The notes: generated by a model not told the origin, from the sequence alone. Counted from the first letter of the stretch, positions 1 through 7,990 are shown. The stretch: 64,000 bases of DNA from an uncultured Bacteroidales bacterium (GCA_902800925.1 CADCGD010000024.1:46113-110112), one strand, 5' to 3'. Numbers and translations are program-made.

Positions 1-479
1 AAGGTACGACAAAATGGACAAATAAAATGATTACTGATAGCACGACTAGCCACTTGCACCAACTGGCGCAACTCTCCAAGCTGTTCCTTGCGAATGCGCT
101 CGTTCACGACGTAGCCTTTCACAAGATATTCTTTGAGAACCCTGTTGGCCCATTTTCTAAACTGCACACCTCTTTTACTCTTAACACGATATCCTACAGA
201 GGTCACCATTTCCAGATTGAAATACTCCTTCTCATGAGTCTGCGTTTTGCCCTCCATAGCACCATGTTTAGTGGTAGTCGCAAATTTTGCGACTACCACT
301 TCATCGGCCAATTCCTCCCTGAGAGCATTGTTGATGTGCTTACTGATGGTTTTATAGTCACGCCCAAACAGCGTTGCCAGCTGCTGGCGCGTCAACCATA
401 TCATCTCACCATCCATTCTCACCTCCAGCTGAATGGCATTGTTCTCGTCCTTGTAGATTACAATCTTATCTTGTTTCAT
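1..479 (-). CDS. RhuM-family protein, 3' end beyond window
   Basis: Reading leftward from ATG 479-477, the frame stays open to the window edge (159 codons). The start MKQDKIVIYKDENNAIQLE, the segment MIWLTRQQLATLFGRDYKTI with ISKHINNAL, and the stretch EYFNLEMVTSVGYRVKSKRG with QFRKWANRVLKEYL are typical of the virulence RhuM family (named from a Salmonella island gene; molecular function unclear, N-terminal part looks like a DNA-binding fold). The last visible residues (SNHFICPFCRT) do not look like the usual family continuation, so divergence or a frameshift near the edge is possible. RhuM genes are common in islands and next to restriction or defence genes, which fits the neighbouring operon. 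Family call fairly sure, function not. Confidence 0.85.
   Translation of the reverse strand, partial: MKQDKIVIYKDENNAIQLEVRMDGEMIWLTRQQLATLFGRDYKTISKHINNALREELADEVVVAKFATTTKHGAMEGKTQTHEKEYFNLEMVTSVGYRVKSKRGVQFRKWANRVLKEYLVKGYVVNERIRKEQLGELRQLVQVASRAISNHFICPFCRT
271..299. repeat. 14-bp perfect inverted repeat inside the RhuM gene
   Basis: Two 14-bp arms (GTGGTAGTCGCAAA and its exact complement) are separated by one base. It lies within coding sequence, around the residues VVAKFATTT. In RNA it would form a very stable hairpin early in the message. Confidence 0.9.
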
Positions 480-487
480 AACAATTG

Positions 488-495
488 CAAAGTTA
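488..495 (-). promoter_or_regulatory. -7 box upstream of the RhuM gene
   Basis: On the minus strand the sequence is TAACTTTG, a match to the Bacteroidota -7 consensus TAnnTTTG, 9 bp before the start codon. No TTG lies at the ideal 19-nt distance, so this is a partial promoter match. Confidence 0.5.
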
Positions 496-510
496 CTACT
501 TTTCTACCAA

Positions 511-621
511 TATAGTATGCAAAAATCGAAAATGTTACACTTTAGGAAGTTTTTTTCCATTCAGACCTCAGGCATCATACATCTGCCATCATATATAGTA
601 TGCAATAAACAGAAATGTTAC
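511..621. repeat. Pair of 28-bp direct repeats upstream of the RhuM gene
   Basis: Copies occupy 511-538 and 594-621, 83 bp apart. Both begin TATAGTATGCAA and end ATGTTAC, with 9 less conserved bases between. They fill the gap between the RhuM start and the 3' end of the neighbouring operon, so they may be operator sites, or marks left by an insertion. Confidence 0.8.
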
Positions 622-635
622 GTCCAATAAGAAAG

Positions 636-1418
636 TTATAAAGTATTTTCTATCTTCCCAATCATCCTTCTTGCCCTGTCCTTGATAATTTCTGTGCTGA
701 AATCAATATAGCGATGGCATTCTGAGATGAAACGATCTCTATTGGTATAACCACCTCGCCAGTAAGTAAAACCCTTTGAGGATATAACGGGATGATAGTT
801 ATCATCCACATAATATTCCAGCATGTTCCCATCAATGAATCTTCGCCAACCATCCTCTCCATAGAACGGCTGGAAATCTTCATCATTGAGCGTAACAAGT
901 TCTTCCAAATCTAAGTCTCTGTCTGCCTGATGAATCAGCACCTTATAGAGCGCAGCCAAGAAACGATCTTCATAGTCGTGCCACTCGTCATGACAACCAC
1001 GATGTTTATTGATGCTCCACTCACCTATGCGCTTGTCAGGAAGTATGGCCATATTGCCAATAGTATAGCAGGTGGCGTGAAATGTCTTTATCTTCGCCCT
1101 CAGTTCCTCATCAGGTTGCCATATCTCACTGAATCGTTCTTTCCAAGGCGTAGAGAATAGCGTGTTATAGGTATTGAGTGTATCACCACGCAACCTACCA
1201 TCACCTAGATTATCCATCGAGATGTTCTCCCACGTATCAGCAAAGACCACACAATAGATGGCTCGCATCAACTCTGTATCATCAGAGTCGAAATTGCGAT
1301 TGGGACAGCCATACACTTTGTCGCTTCGCAGGCTACCCAAAGGAAAGTCTGCTAAATGTTTGATGTCGCCATCTAACTTCTCAGCAACAAATGCGTTTAT
1401 TATTTCTATAGACTTCAT
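636..1418 (-). CDS. Protein of unknown function, third gene of PLD operon
   Basis: Third gene of the operon, 260 residues from ATG 1418. That start sits one base after the TGA of the PLD gene; an upstream ATG at 1481 would give a 62-bp overlap. No signal peptide or membrane segment. The middle contains FHATCYTIGNMAILPD followed by SINKHRGCHDEWHDYEDRF, a pattern I associate loosely with proteins of the DUF6994 type (a TIGG-like segment, then INxxRG and a DRF-like motif), but the match is uncertain. C-terminal part is charged and helical (STEIIKDRARRMIGKIE). Probably made with the two upstream genes as one unit. Confidence 0.75.
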   Translation of the reverse strand: MKSIEIINAFVAEKLDGDIKHLADFPLGSLRSDKVYGCPNRNFDSDDTELMRAIYCVVFADTWENISMDNLGDGRLRGDTLNTYNTLFSTPWKERFSEIWQPDEELRAKIKTFHATCYTIGNMAILPDKRIGEWSINKHRGCHDEWHDYEDRFLAALYKVLIHQADRDLDLEELVTLNDEDFQPFYGEDGWRRFIDGNMLEYYVDDNYHPVISSKGFTYWRGGYTNRDRFISECHRYIDFSTEIIKDRARRMIGKIENTL

Positions 1419-1419
1419 G

Positions 1420-3978
1420 TCACAATCTATTTGGTAATGATAATATCTTTGTCCCGCCTTTAATGGTGTAATCAACATCAAATCCTGTATGACTAACCAT
1501 ATATATATAGGATGTCATACCATTAGCATCTTTGATGGACTTGAACTCATATCCATACAAAAAGCCATATTGCTTCTTGTAGACGAATTCTCCATCACCA
1601 CCATATTGAATGAGACGAATGAGGGATTTGTCATCTCGATGCTGATGGAATATCTTGTAATCTTCTATCGTTTCCTTGATCATCCTAATAGAGTGCTTGT
1701 CTAAAACAGATTTTGCCTGTTCTGCTTCTTTCTTGAAAGCATTCCAAATGGTATTGATCATATTTGACTCATCATTCTTGTATGAATCCATCAGATTAAG
1801 AACCAGTAATTTGGCTTTAACTTTCGCTTTCCCATACCATTCATAATGAGCTATCATTAATAGAGAATACACAACTAAGTCGCGATGGTATTCTTCCATT
1901 TTGTGCCAAGCATAGTCATTTCTCTTTTCATATCCATTCCTTGATAGAAGCAAAAATTGGCCAAGGTTATGCAATAATGGTTTCATTAACAATTCATGTT
2001 TCACGGCCTGGTCTTGCACAATTAACCGCCACATCAAAACTACATTTATCAGAATTTGCGAATAATCGTTTACCTTGACTTTCCTCTCTTCTATTGGTTG
2101 TAATATGAACTTGTTCTTGCCCTCTTTATTGGATTTGTAAAATGATTCCAGTCTAGAATCATAGAATTTACCAAGGCGCTTACTATAATATTCTACGCAG
2201 GCTTCAAACTTAGGAGAGTTCGCTTCTTCTATGATGTCTTCATATTGATAACTGCTGTCACCATTATCAATATCAGTTACACCATCCAAGTCATCTGACA
2301 CTCTGCAGGTATGATTATTCTGGCATTTTGACATGCTTGTTGAATGCAACAAGAACTCGACAATTCTTACATCTGGCATCCCCATAATATTTTGCTTGCT
2401 GCTATCAGCAATATTGTCAAAATCCTCACTGTCGACAGTTTGTCCTTTGTAATCGTGAGTGCAAGAAAGAGAATTGTTATATTTCATTTTTGTTGCCTTC
2501 TCGCGAGGCTCATCATCAAAATACACGTAAGAAAGAATGTTCATCAGATTTGCCTTCCAGTCAATAGATGAATCGAGCAGAGATTCCAATTTCCTGAGAT
2601 TTTGATTTGGATTACAACGACCAACGATATCGTCTAACACCACAAAACATCGATTAGACAATTCATTACCTTCTTTATCAGAGATAACGACAATTGTCAC
2701 GCCATCCCATTTATTATCAGCGTCTACAAAAGTACCTCTTTCTGACGGCAATTCTTTTTCAGATATGATATTACCATTGACACTTATTCCACATATCAGA
2801 TACTTGCCATCGACAACATCTGAATAGATGAACAATTTATCGTCTATTATTTCACTACTTCTGATATGATATGGTAGTGATGATATTTCTTTATTTGTAA
2901 GCTCTGGCTTTCTCAATGACTCTTTCAAATCAGGCTTGATTCTGTTCCTTTCCGTAATGGCTATACCTAATTCTTCAAAATAGTCAATATTTTGTTTAGC
3001 GTGAACGAGAATACAGGCTTCATCATTAATGCCGTTAAGAGCATTGTGCGTGGCGTTGGCACTTCCGATGATTAAGAACGTTCCTTCGGACGTATCGAAT
3101 TGCATCAATTTCCCATGTAATTTCTTACATCCATTGTGCTCTTGCTCGCGCACATCTTCCCATAGGTAAAACAAAAGCCAAGTGGGCGTTTCTGATAACA
3201 AACTGTATGGATATGTTCCATCCTTTGTTACGACACAATGTATCTCTTGTGGAGAAAAAATCTGATGCATTGCCTTGATCATATCTCCGTTGACATCATA
3301 GAATGGAGATACTATACTTATTGCATTGACTTTAGCTTTGCCAATGGATGCGGATATTTGTGATAAGATGCTTTCATCTATATTACTCAAGAATCTGTAT
3401 GATTCATCATTGATGATAATATCTGAAGATGTAGTGATTCCTGAAACGTGTTCTAGCCAACTTGAATTGTCGAGCATCCATTGAATTTGCTGGGACATGA
3501 GAAGGGATTTCGGCAGGAATACACTCATTAGATAATTCCACGCCTTGCCAAACAATGGTGCATATATAGAATTCTGTCCATTTAAACTGAATGCGCCCCA
3601 AATCTCTTCGTTCAAAGAGAATCCACTATAAGTTAGATTGCCTGAGCCAACAAACAGCATACCTGCATCCTGGCCTATCAGTATTACTATTTTAGGGTGA
3701 AACACTCCATGACTATTTGGCTGCTGTCTGACCAGCGTATATGTCTGACTCGAAGGATCCAATTTGTACGAAGGATATTCCTCTAAAAGGTGGTCATAGT
3801 TGCCAGCATCCATCATAACAATCACATTTGTTATACCACATGCTCTTAATCTGGGCATAAAATAAGAGTTGAAGAAAACGGGGTCAAACGTATAGCATGT
3901 CAGAACGGCAGAATGAAAGACGTACTGACGCTGACCAACCAGTTCAAACAAACTATGATTATTTATTGTCTTCATCAT
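1420..3978 (-). CDS. Large phospholipase D-fold protein (putative nuclease)
   Basis: 852 residues. Two phospholipase D half-motifs are visible: H94-x-K96 with GSGN at 111-114, and H288-x-K290 with GSAN at 305-308. This is the pattern of a monomeric PLD-fold nuclease or phosphodiesterase. Residues about 330-850 have no motif I recognise and look mostly helical; no helicase motifs are present. The start overlaps the upstream gene by 20 bp and the stop lies one base before the downstream start, implying translational coupling. The region is clearly AT-richer than the core genes further right, suggesting acquisition. PLD proteins occur in several bacterial defence systems, but I cannot place this one in a named type. 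Confidence 0.85.
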   Translation of the reverse strand: MMKTINNHSLFELVGQRQYVFHSAVLTCYTFDPVFFNSYFMPRLRACGITNVIVMMDAGNYDHLLEEYPSYKLDPSSQTYTLVRQQPNSHGVFHPKIVILIGQDAGMLFVGSGNLTYSGFSLNEEIWGAFSLNGQNSIYAPLFGKAWNYLMSVFLPKSLLMSQQIQWMLDNSSWLEHVSGITTSSDIIINDESYRFLSNIDESILSQISASIGKAKVNAISIVSPFYDVNGDMIKAMHQIFSPQEIHCVVTKDGTYPYSLLSETPTWLLFYLWEDVREQEHNGCKKLHGKLMQFDTSEGTFLIIGSANATHNALNGINDEACILVHAKQNIDYFEELGIAITERNRIKPDLKESLRKPELTNKEISSLPYHIRSSEIIDDKLFIYSDVVDGKYLICGISVNGNIISEKELPSERGTFVDADNKWDGVTIVVISDKEGNELSNRCFVVLDDIVGRCNPNQNLRKLESLLDSSIDWKANLMNILSYVYFDDEPREKATKMKYNNSLSCTHDYKGQTVDSEDFDNIADSSKQNIMGMPDVRIVEFLLHSTSMSKCQNNHTCRVSDDLDGVTDIDNGDSSYQYEDIIEEANSPKFEACVEYYSKRLGKFYDSRLESFYKSNKEGKNKFILQPIEERKVKVNDYSQILINVVLMWRLIVQDQAVKHELLMKPLLHNLGQFLLLSRNGYEKRNDYAWHKMEEYHRDLVVYSLLMIAHYEWYGKAKVKAKLLVLNLMDSYKNDESNMINTIWNAFKKEAEQAKSVLDKHSIRMIKETIEDYKIFHQHRDDKSLIRLIQYGGDGEFVYKKQYGFLYGYEFKSIKDANGMTSYIYMVSHTGFDVDYTIKGGTKILSLPNRL

Positions 3979-5473
3979 TCATTCTGTTTAAAAGTTCAAC
4001 ACCAAGGTTTGTCACACTACCATCTTTCTCTATCATATCCAGGTCTATCAAGAAATTGCGCAAAGTGTCAATTCTGGGAGATGTGTGAGAAGAAGGCCAA
4101 TCTTCAAGAAAACGGATGTTGCCATTTTCTATCGAGAATTTCTGAGTGGCCAGTCCTGTTTGCAACATTTTACGGAACGACACTTTGTAATGGCGAAATA
4201 TCACATCCTCAGTTATCAATTTGTAGACATATTTCACAAATGGTGTTTGAAGGTTGGCTGAAGCATCTTTCATAAAGTCGCAGAAATTTTCCACCTCAAT
4301 TCCCCAGTCATGATAGTGTTGTTCTGACTCATCAGCATAACCTATATTCTCCTTGTAAAACCACAGCAGATTATTGATTGCATCAGAAACATCGTTCTCC
4401 ATTTTCTTTTGAGTCAAGCCAGCAATGACAACATCTAAAGTAACTGAGTTATCAACGTTAAAATCAATAAGTACCTTTTCTGATAATTGAGAAGCTACTA
4501 TATCAATAGGAGTCCACAAGCTAGATCTTAATTTTATGGTAGAAAGCAAGATATTGAAAATGCGTGTGAGCTGATACTGCCAGTTATCGTCCAAATAATA
4601 AGCATACCATCCCCAGATAGTCTCATCTTTTTGACCACGATGGAATTCTTGATACATGTATTTCGAAAAACCAGTAGCTTCCAAGGATGTTCTCGCATTG
4701 GTCAAATACCGTAATACATGCTTTATGCTTTGTTTTCTATGAGAAGCTGATAGTTCGATAGTTGGGCTATCTTTTTGCAATAATAATTCCTGCAACCATT
4801 CGCGTTCTTGCGAACTTGTTGGCATAACTTTCATGTTGAACGAATCACTCAGATTGCGTAGTTCTTCAAAACTCACTTCATCTTTAGATGCAAGGTTGAG
4901 AAATGTTTCTCCGTCTTGGCCCACTGTCGAAGCGAAACTATCTGCAAGAATCTTTCCATTGATGAAGCCGTCTTCTTTTCGAATATTATATAATTGCGGA
5001 TAACTGACATTGGCTCCTATCAGGCCGATTTCTACTAATGATGCGCCATAGTACTGCCTGAATATGCCACCAGCATTTGCCCAATATGTACCAACTCCAA
5101 ACTTCGCTCCATCTTTAAGTGATATTTTGTCTGAATTGTTTTGTAACTGAAGCAATGCGTAATTGATGCCAGGAATACCCTGCGAATCATCTTTTGTTGC
5201 ATTTACCAATGCTAATAGCAGTTCCGCTCTCCTCAAGTATGGATTGAAATCATTGACCTCAACAGAATCCTTGTCCTCATAGAATTTGTTGATGAGCCAA
5301 CAATAAAAGCTATAATAGCGTATCCTGCTCGATACGTTGTTTAATCCTGGCAGAAGTTTTGCAAACAATTGTTCTGCCACATTTCTAATCCCCAGTTGAT
5401 TTAACCCCAGTTTTAGGTTTATCCCATCATTCCAATATGGAGCAACATGTTTATCTGTATTGGCAATTACCAT
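3959..5473 (-). CDS. Protein of unknown function, first gene of PLD operon
   Basis: 504 residues from ATG 5473, the first gene after a strong promoter. No family recognised. The N-terminus contains LGLNQLGIRNVAEQLFAKLL and SSRIRYYSFYCWLINKFYE; an RxRYxSFYxW stretch of this kind is one I have seen in uncharacterised proteins encoded beside nucleases. The C-terminal 50 residues (PRIDTLRNFLIDLDMIEKDG then VTNLGVELL) resemble a winged-helix unit. No membrane segments. Its tight overlap with the PLD gene suggests a sensor or partner role, which is inference only. Confidence 0.8.
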   Translation of the reverse strand: MVIANTDKHVAPYWNDGINLKLGLNQLGIRNVAEQLFAKLLPGLNNVSSRIRYYSFYCWLINKFYEDKDSVEVNDFNPYLRRAELLLALVNATKDDSQGIPGINYALLQLQNNSDKISLKDGAKFGVGTYWANAGGIFRQYYGASLVEIGLIGANVSYPQLYNIRKEDGFINGKILADSFASTVGQDGETFLNLASKDEVSFEELRNLSDSFNMKVMPTSSQEREWLQELLLQKDSPTIELSASHRKQSIKHVLRYLTNARTSLEATGFSKYMYQEFHRGQKDETIWGWYAYYLDDNWQYQLTRIFNILLSTIKLRSSLWTPIDIVASQLSEKVLIDFNVDNSVTLDVVIAGLTQKKMENDVSDAINNLLWFYKENIGYADESEQHYHDWGIEVENFCDFMKDASANLQTPFVKYVYKLITEDVIFRHYKVSFRKMLQTGLATQKFSIENGNIRFLEDWPSSHTSPRIDTLRNFLIDLDMIEKDGSVTNLGVELLNRMNDEDNK

Positions 5474-5513
5474 AATAATTCCTATTATAAATTATGCTTC
5501 TAATTATCTGCGA

Positions 5514-5544
5514 CAAAAGTAATACATTTCTGACAAATAGCCAA
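5514..5544 (-). promoter_or_regulatory. Promoter of the PLD operon
   Basis: On the minus strand TTGG (5544-5541), exactly 19 nt, then TACTTTTG (5521-5514): a full match to the Bacteroidota vegetative promoter. It gives a leader of about 35 nt before the start at 5473. Confidence 0.8.
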
Positions 5545-5556
5545 CGAATTAGGGAA

Positions 5557-5742
5557 TTATTCTGAAAACAACTCACCCTCCACATAATTATCTTTGCTAG
5601 AGAAGCGGATGGGGAAAGCGGGGGTCTTACTTACAACATCTTGCTGAACAACAGGCTCGTCATGCATGAACGGGCTCTTGCTGCATACATACTCTGCCAT
5701 CTGGAATAGCTGGGTCATTACATAGTTTACTACTTTGTCCAT
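5557..5742 (-). CDS. Small protein of unknown function (61 aa)
   Basis: 61 residues beginning MDKVVNYVMTQLFQMAEYV and ending EGELFSE. No family recognised. It sits between the WYL regulator and the PLD operon on the same strand, with an A-rich stretch before the ATG as is common in Bacteroidota. Upstream at about 5785 the minus strand reads TTACTTTGC, one base short of a full -7 box. The acidic tail and lack of a signal peptide suggest a small cytoplasmic protein. It may be an independent conserved small gene. Confidence 0.55.
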   Translation of the reverse strand: MDKVVNYVMTQLFQMAEYVCSKSPFMHDEPVVQQDVVSKTPAFPIRFSSKDNYVEGELFSE

Positions 5743-5830
5743 AATCTTATTGTTTTTTAAGTTAAACTTCGAATTATGGGTGCAAAGTAAAGCGAAAGGT
5801 GTCCCATAAGTCAGGACACCCTATGAAATT

Positions 5831-6721
5831 TTAATATCTTTTAAGAGTTTCGGCTATCATTTGCCGCATTTTCTCGCGTAATTCCAATGGTTCAAGCACT
5901 TCTATGCCGTTGCTGTGGCGCAATAGTTCGCCAAGGAAATCGCTGGTGGGACGGATATCGAAAGAGAAATCAGTATAATGCTCAGTACTGGCAATTTCGC
6001 GCTGTGAGTGATGCAGGGGAAGGGTGCGAAGGTAGTTTGGCATCCAATTGTGCGCACGGACGACGACGTGGGTCATAGGCGTATCGTTGGTCAGCACGCC
6101 ATAATACTCAGAGAAATAGGCCTGTGCAGAGAAATCGGCAGGCATCTTGAAGACCTCGTCCGTCAGTTGCGCCATCGTCATACGGTCGAGGGCATAGATG
6201 CGCATCTGCTCCTCGTCGTTAAGCGCTAAAAGATACCACCGCTGACGAAACAGCTTCAAGGCATAGGGGCAGACAATCTTCTCGTAACCCTCGGCCTCGA
6301 ACTTCTGGTAGCCTATGCGCAGACGGTGATTGCCCTTGATGGCGCTGATGATGGTGTCGAGATACTGCTCTCCAGCAGGTGCATTCTCAAGTGCAAGCCG
6401 CTCCTTAACGGCAGCGCTGTCAGCCAGCACGCCATGAACGGTGAGCGTGGAGAAGAGCCAACTCTCGATGCTGTCGTCGCCGAGTGCCTCCTGATTACTG
6501 ATATAATACTTATAGGTACGTGGTTCGCAGTCGATGACAATGCCAGACATATCTTGAATGGCATCGCGATGGCGGTTGAACGACGAGCGATGCAACGGAT
6601 TGCCGTCGGCCACTGCGTCATCTATCCACTTTTGGTTCAGTTCCTCGAGGGTCAGTTTGCCGTAGGCCCTGAGCGTATTGATGATCCAGATGTACTGGCG
6701 AAATATCTGAGCTGGTTTCAT
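5831..6721 (-). CDS. WYL-domain transcriptional regulator
   Basis: 296 residues from ATG 6721 (MKPAQIFRQYIWIINTLRAY); an earlier in-frame ATG at 6802 lies upstream of the apparent promoter and is unlikely. N-terminal winged-helix region at about 1-75, then a WYL domain with RQRWYLLALNDEEQMRIYAL containing the WYL signature and the following conserved arginine, then a WCX-like C-terminus (ADFSAQAYFSEYYGVL). WYL proteins bind nucleic acid ligands and control defence loci such as BREX (BrxR) and CBASS (CapW), as well as DNA-damage genes. Located upstream of the PLD operon on the same strand, so it may control that operon or only itself. Confidence 0.9.
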   Translation of the reverse strand: MKPAQIFRQYIWIINTLRAYGKLTLEELNQKWIDDAVADGNPLHRSSFNRHRDAIQDMSGIVIDCEPRTYKYYISNQEALGDDSIESWLFSTLTVHGVLADSAAVKERLALENAPAGEQYLDTIISAIKGNHRLRIGYQKFEAEGYEKIVCPYALKLFRQRWYLLALNDEEQMRIYALDRMTMAQLTDEVFKMPADFSAQAYFSEYYGVLTNDTPMTHVVVRAHNWMPNYLRTLPLHHSQREIASTEHYTDFSFDIRPTSDFLGELLRHSNGIEVLEPLELREKMRQMIAETLKRY

Positions 6722-6726
6722 GACTG

Positions 6727-6734
6727 CAAAAGTA
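6727..6734 (-). promoter_or_regulatory. -7 box directly in front of the WYL gene
   Basis: On the minus strand TACTTTTG ends 5 nt before the ATG at 6721. Transcription from it would begin at or next to the start codon, giving an almost leaderless mRNA. Confidence 0.5.
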
Positions 6735-6791
6735 CAAAGAATTATTGAAATACTCGTATGTTTTGAACAAATAATCTGCAAAATGTTGTCT

Positions 6792-6973
6792 CGCCCTAAC
6801 ACCCTAACACACTCACATTAGGATTTCTGCATGTTTGCCTAACATAGGTATTATATATATTCTATATTTTATATATATTATAATATATATAAAATTAATA
6901 TAGACAATTCTTGTTAGTTCCACACTACGCAAAACGCAAATGTGAGGGCGTGAGGGCGTTAGTGTGTTAGGTG
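6792..6973. repeat. Hairpin element with 30-bp AT palindrome and 8-nt-word arms
   Basis: The left arm is built from 8-nt words (CGCCCTAA CACCCTAA, then CACACTCA) and the right arm from the complementary type (TGTGAGGG CGTGAGGG, then CGTTAGTG). The arms flank a perfect 30-bp palindrome of A and T at 6866-6895. Together with the promoter and iterated repeats that follow, it fills the gene-free stretch 6722-7279. A second element of the same design lies at 53346-53518. Confidence 0.8.
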
Positions 6974-7031
6974 TCTCTGAACTTTGAATTTTAACATTTC
7001 AAATAAATCGAAAATAAAATCGAAAAAAGCC

Positions 7032-7062
7032 TTGTTTTGCTTTTGAAATTTTCGTAACTTTG
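7032..7062 (+). promoter_or_regulatory. Promoter of the HU/smalltalk unit
   Basis: TTGT at 7032-7035, 19 nt, then TAACTTTG at 7055-7062, a full Bacteroidota promoter. The leader to the HU start is about 210 nt and contains three-fold iterated repeats. Confidence 0.75.
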
Positions 7063-7101
7063 CATTGTCAAAATCAAGGTAGTCTCACGGCGCCACGGGA
7101 C

Positions 7102-7168
7102 AGCCTGATAGCGATGCGTATTAGCCTGATACGGCGCCATATCAGCCTGATACGGAGGCGAATAAGCC
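7102..7168 (+). repeat. 21-bp iterated direct repeats in the HU leader
   Basis: AGCCTGATA starts at 7102, 7123 and 7144, with a further AGCC at 7165, an exact 21-bp period. That is two helical turns, so the copies lie on one face of the DNA, as iterons or operators often do. They sit in the transcribed leader of the HU gene. Confidence 0.8.
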
Positions 7169-7279
7169 TAAAAACAAGACGGAAACGAGATGAAAAGAAA
7201 TTTCCATAATTTCCCATAATTTCTTTCCAAAAACAAAAACATTAACCAAAGTATTAACAATTAAAAAACACACAACATT

Positions 7280-7615
7280 ATGCCAGTATTTTATCGTTTG
7301 CATCAGGACCAGTCGGTCGGAACTAAGAGAAGTGGAAAGTGGTATGCCCGCATGGTGCCCACGTCGTGCATCAACACGAAGCGCGTGAAGCTGGACGGCT
7401 TCGGCTCGTTCAAGATCGGCATCAACTGCAAGGGTGCCCGTTCGGCAAAGGCCTTCACCGTCAACGACAACATCGAGGACCTGCACGTGGTGTTCACCCC
7501 GGAGCGCACCACCGACAATGCCGGTAACCGCGTGAAGCAGTTCCTGCAGGGAGCCACCTGCATAGAGTTGCCTGACAACAAGGTTGTCAAGGAGGACGAG
7601 GAGCCCGAGCCTTAA
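7280..7615 (+). CDS. HU-family (HU-HIG) protein with internal deletion
   Basis: 111 residues. The N-terminus MPVFYRLHQDQSVGTKRSGK and the core RVKLDGFGSFKIG, plus the acidic end KEDEEPEP, are those of Bacteroidota HU-HIG DNA-binding proteins. In the family, about 45 residues forming the HU dimerisation helices lie between the TxxVNTK-like segment and RVKLDG. Here TSCINTK runs directly into RVKLDGFGSF, so the helices appear to be missing with the frame preserved. It is followed by a repeat array and a smalltalk gene, the usual partner. It may be a decaying copy, or a deliberate short form that binds DNA or HU subunits differently. Confidence 0.8.
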   Translation: MPVFYRLHQDQSVGTKRSGKWYARMVPTSCINTKRVKLDGFGSFKIGINCKGARSAKAFTVNDNIEDLHVVFTPERTTDNAGNRVKQFLQGATCIELPDNKVVKEDEEPEP

Positions 7616-7619
7616 ACGA

Positions 7620-7990
7620 CCACGTGTTTTTTTTGACGACAACTTGGACATTGCAACGCCACACTCTGACCTTGGTCAGAGAACAAGGACAACTTTTTGC
7701 CTACGACGCAACCGCGTCTACGGAGTCCAGGAAAAGACCACAGATTTATTATAAAAGACAACTTGGACAACTTTGGACAACTATAACAATAGCCTACGAC
7801 GCAACCGCCGTCTACGGAGTCCAGGAAAAGACCACGGGTTTATTATAAAAGACAACTTAGACAACTTGGGACAACATTAATGTTAGCCTACGACGCAACC
7901 GCGTCTACGGAGTCCGAAGTCAATTGGAGAAATAAAAAAAGTTGTTTAAGTTGTCCAAGTTGTCGTTAAAATAAAACTTGTCGTTAATAA
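7620..7990. repeat. Repeat array between HU and smalltalk genes
   Basis: Gene-free stretch 7616-8029. It starts with the palindrome CTCTGACCTTGGTCAGAG (7664-7681). Three direct copies of GCCTACGACGCAACC plus CGTCTACGGAGTCC follow, starting at 7699, 7792 and 7886 (period 93-94 bp), each able to fold as GACGC-AACC-GCGTC. Between them are iterated GACAACTTG words, and at 7940-7965 the inverted form (TTGTCCAAGTTGTC), so the whole unit can fold back on itself. Confidence 0.85.

Noticed and set aside
27-515. 162-codon plus-strand open frame at the window start
   Set aside because: The minus strand encodes a recognisable RhuM protein over the same bases.
7699-7917. Possible CRISPR array (three regularly spaced repeats)
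   Set aside because: Spacers between the copies are similar to each other, the repeats contain a hairpin with drift, there are only three copies and no cas genes nearby.
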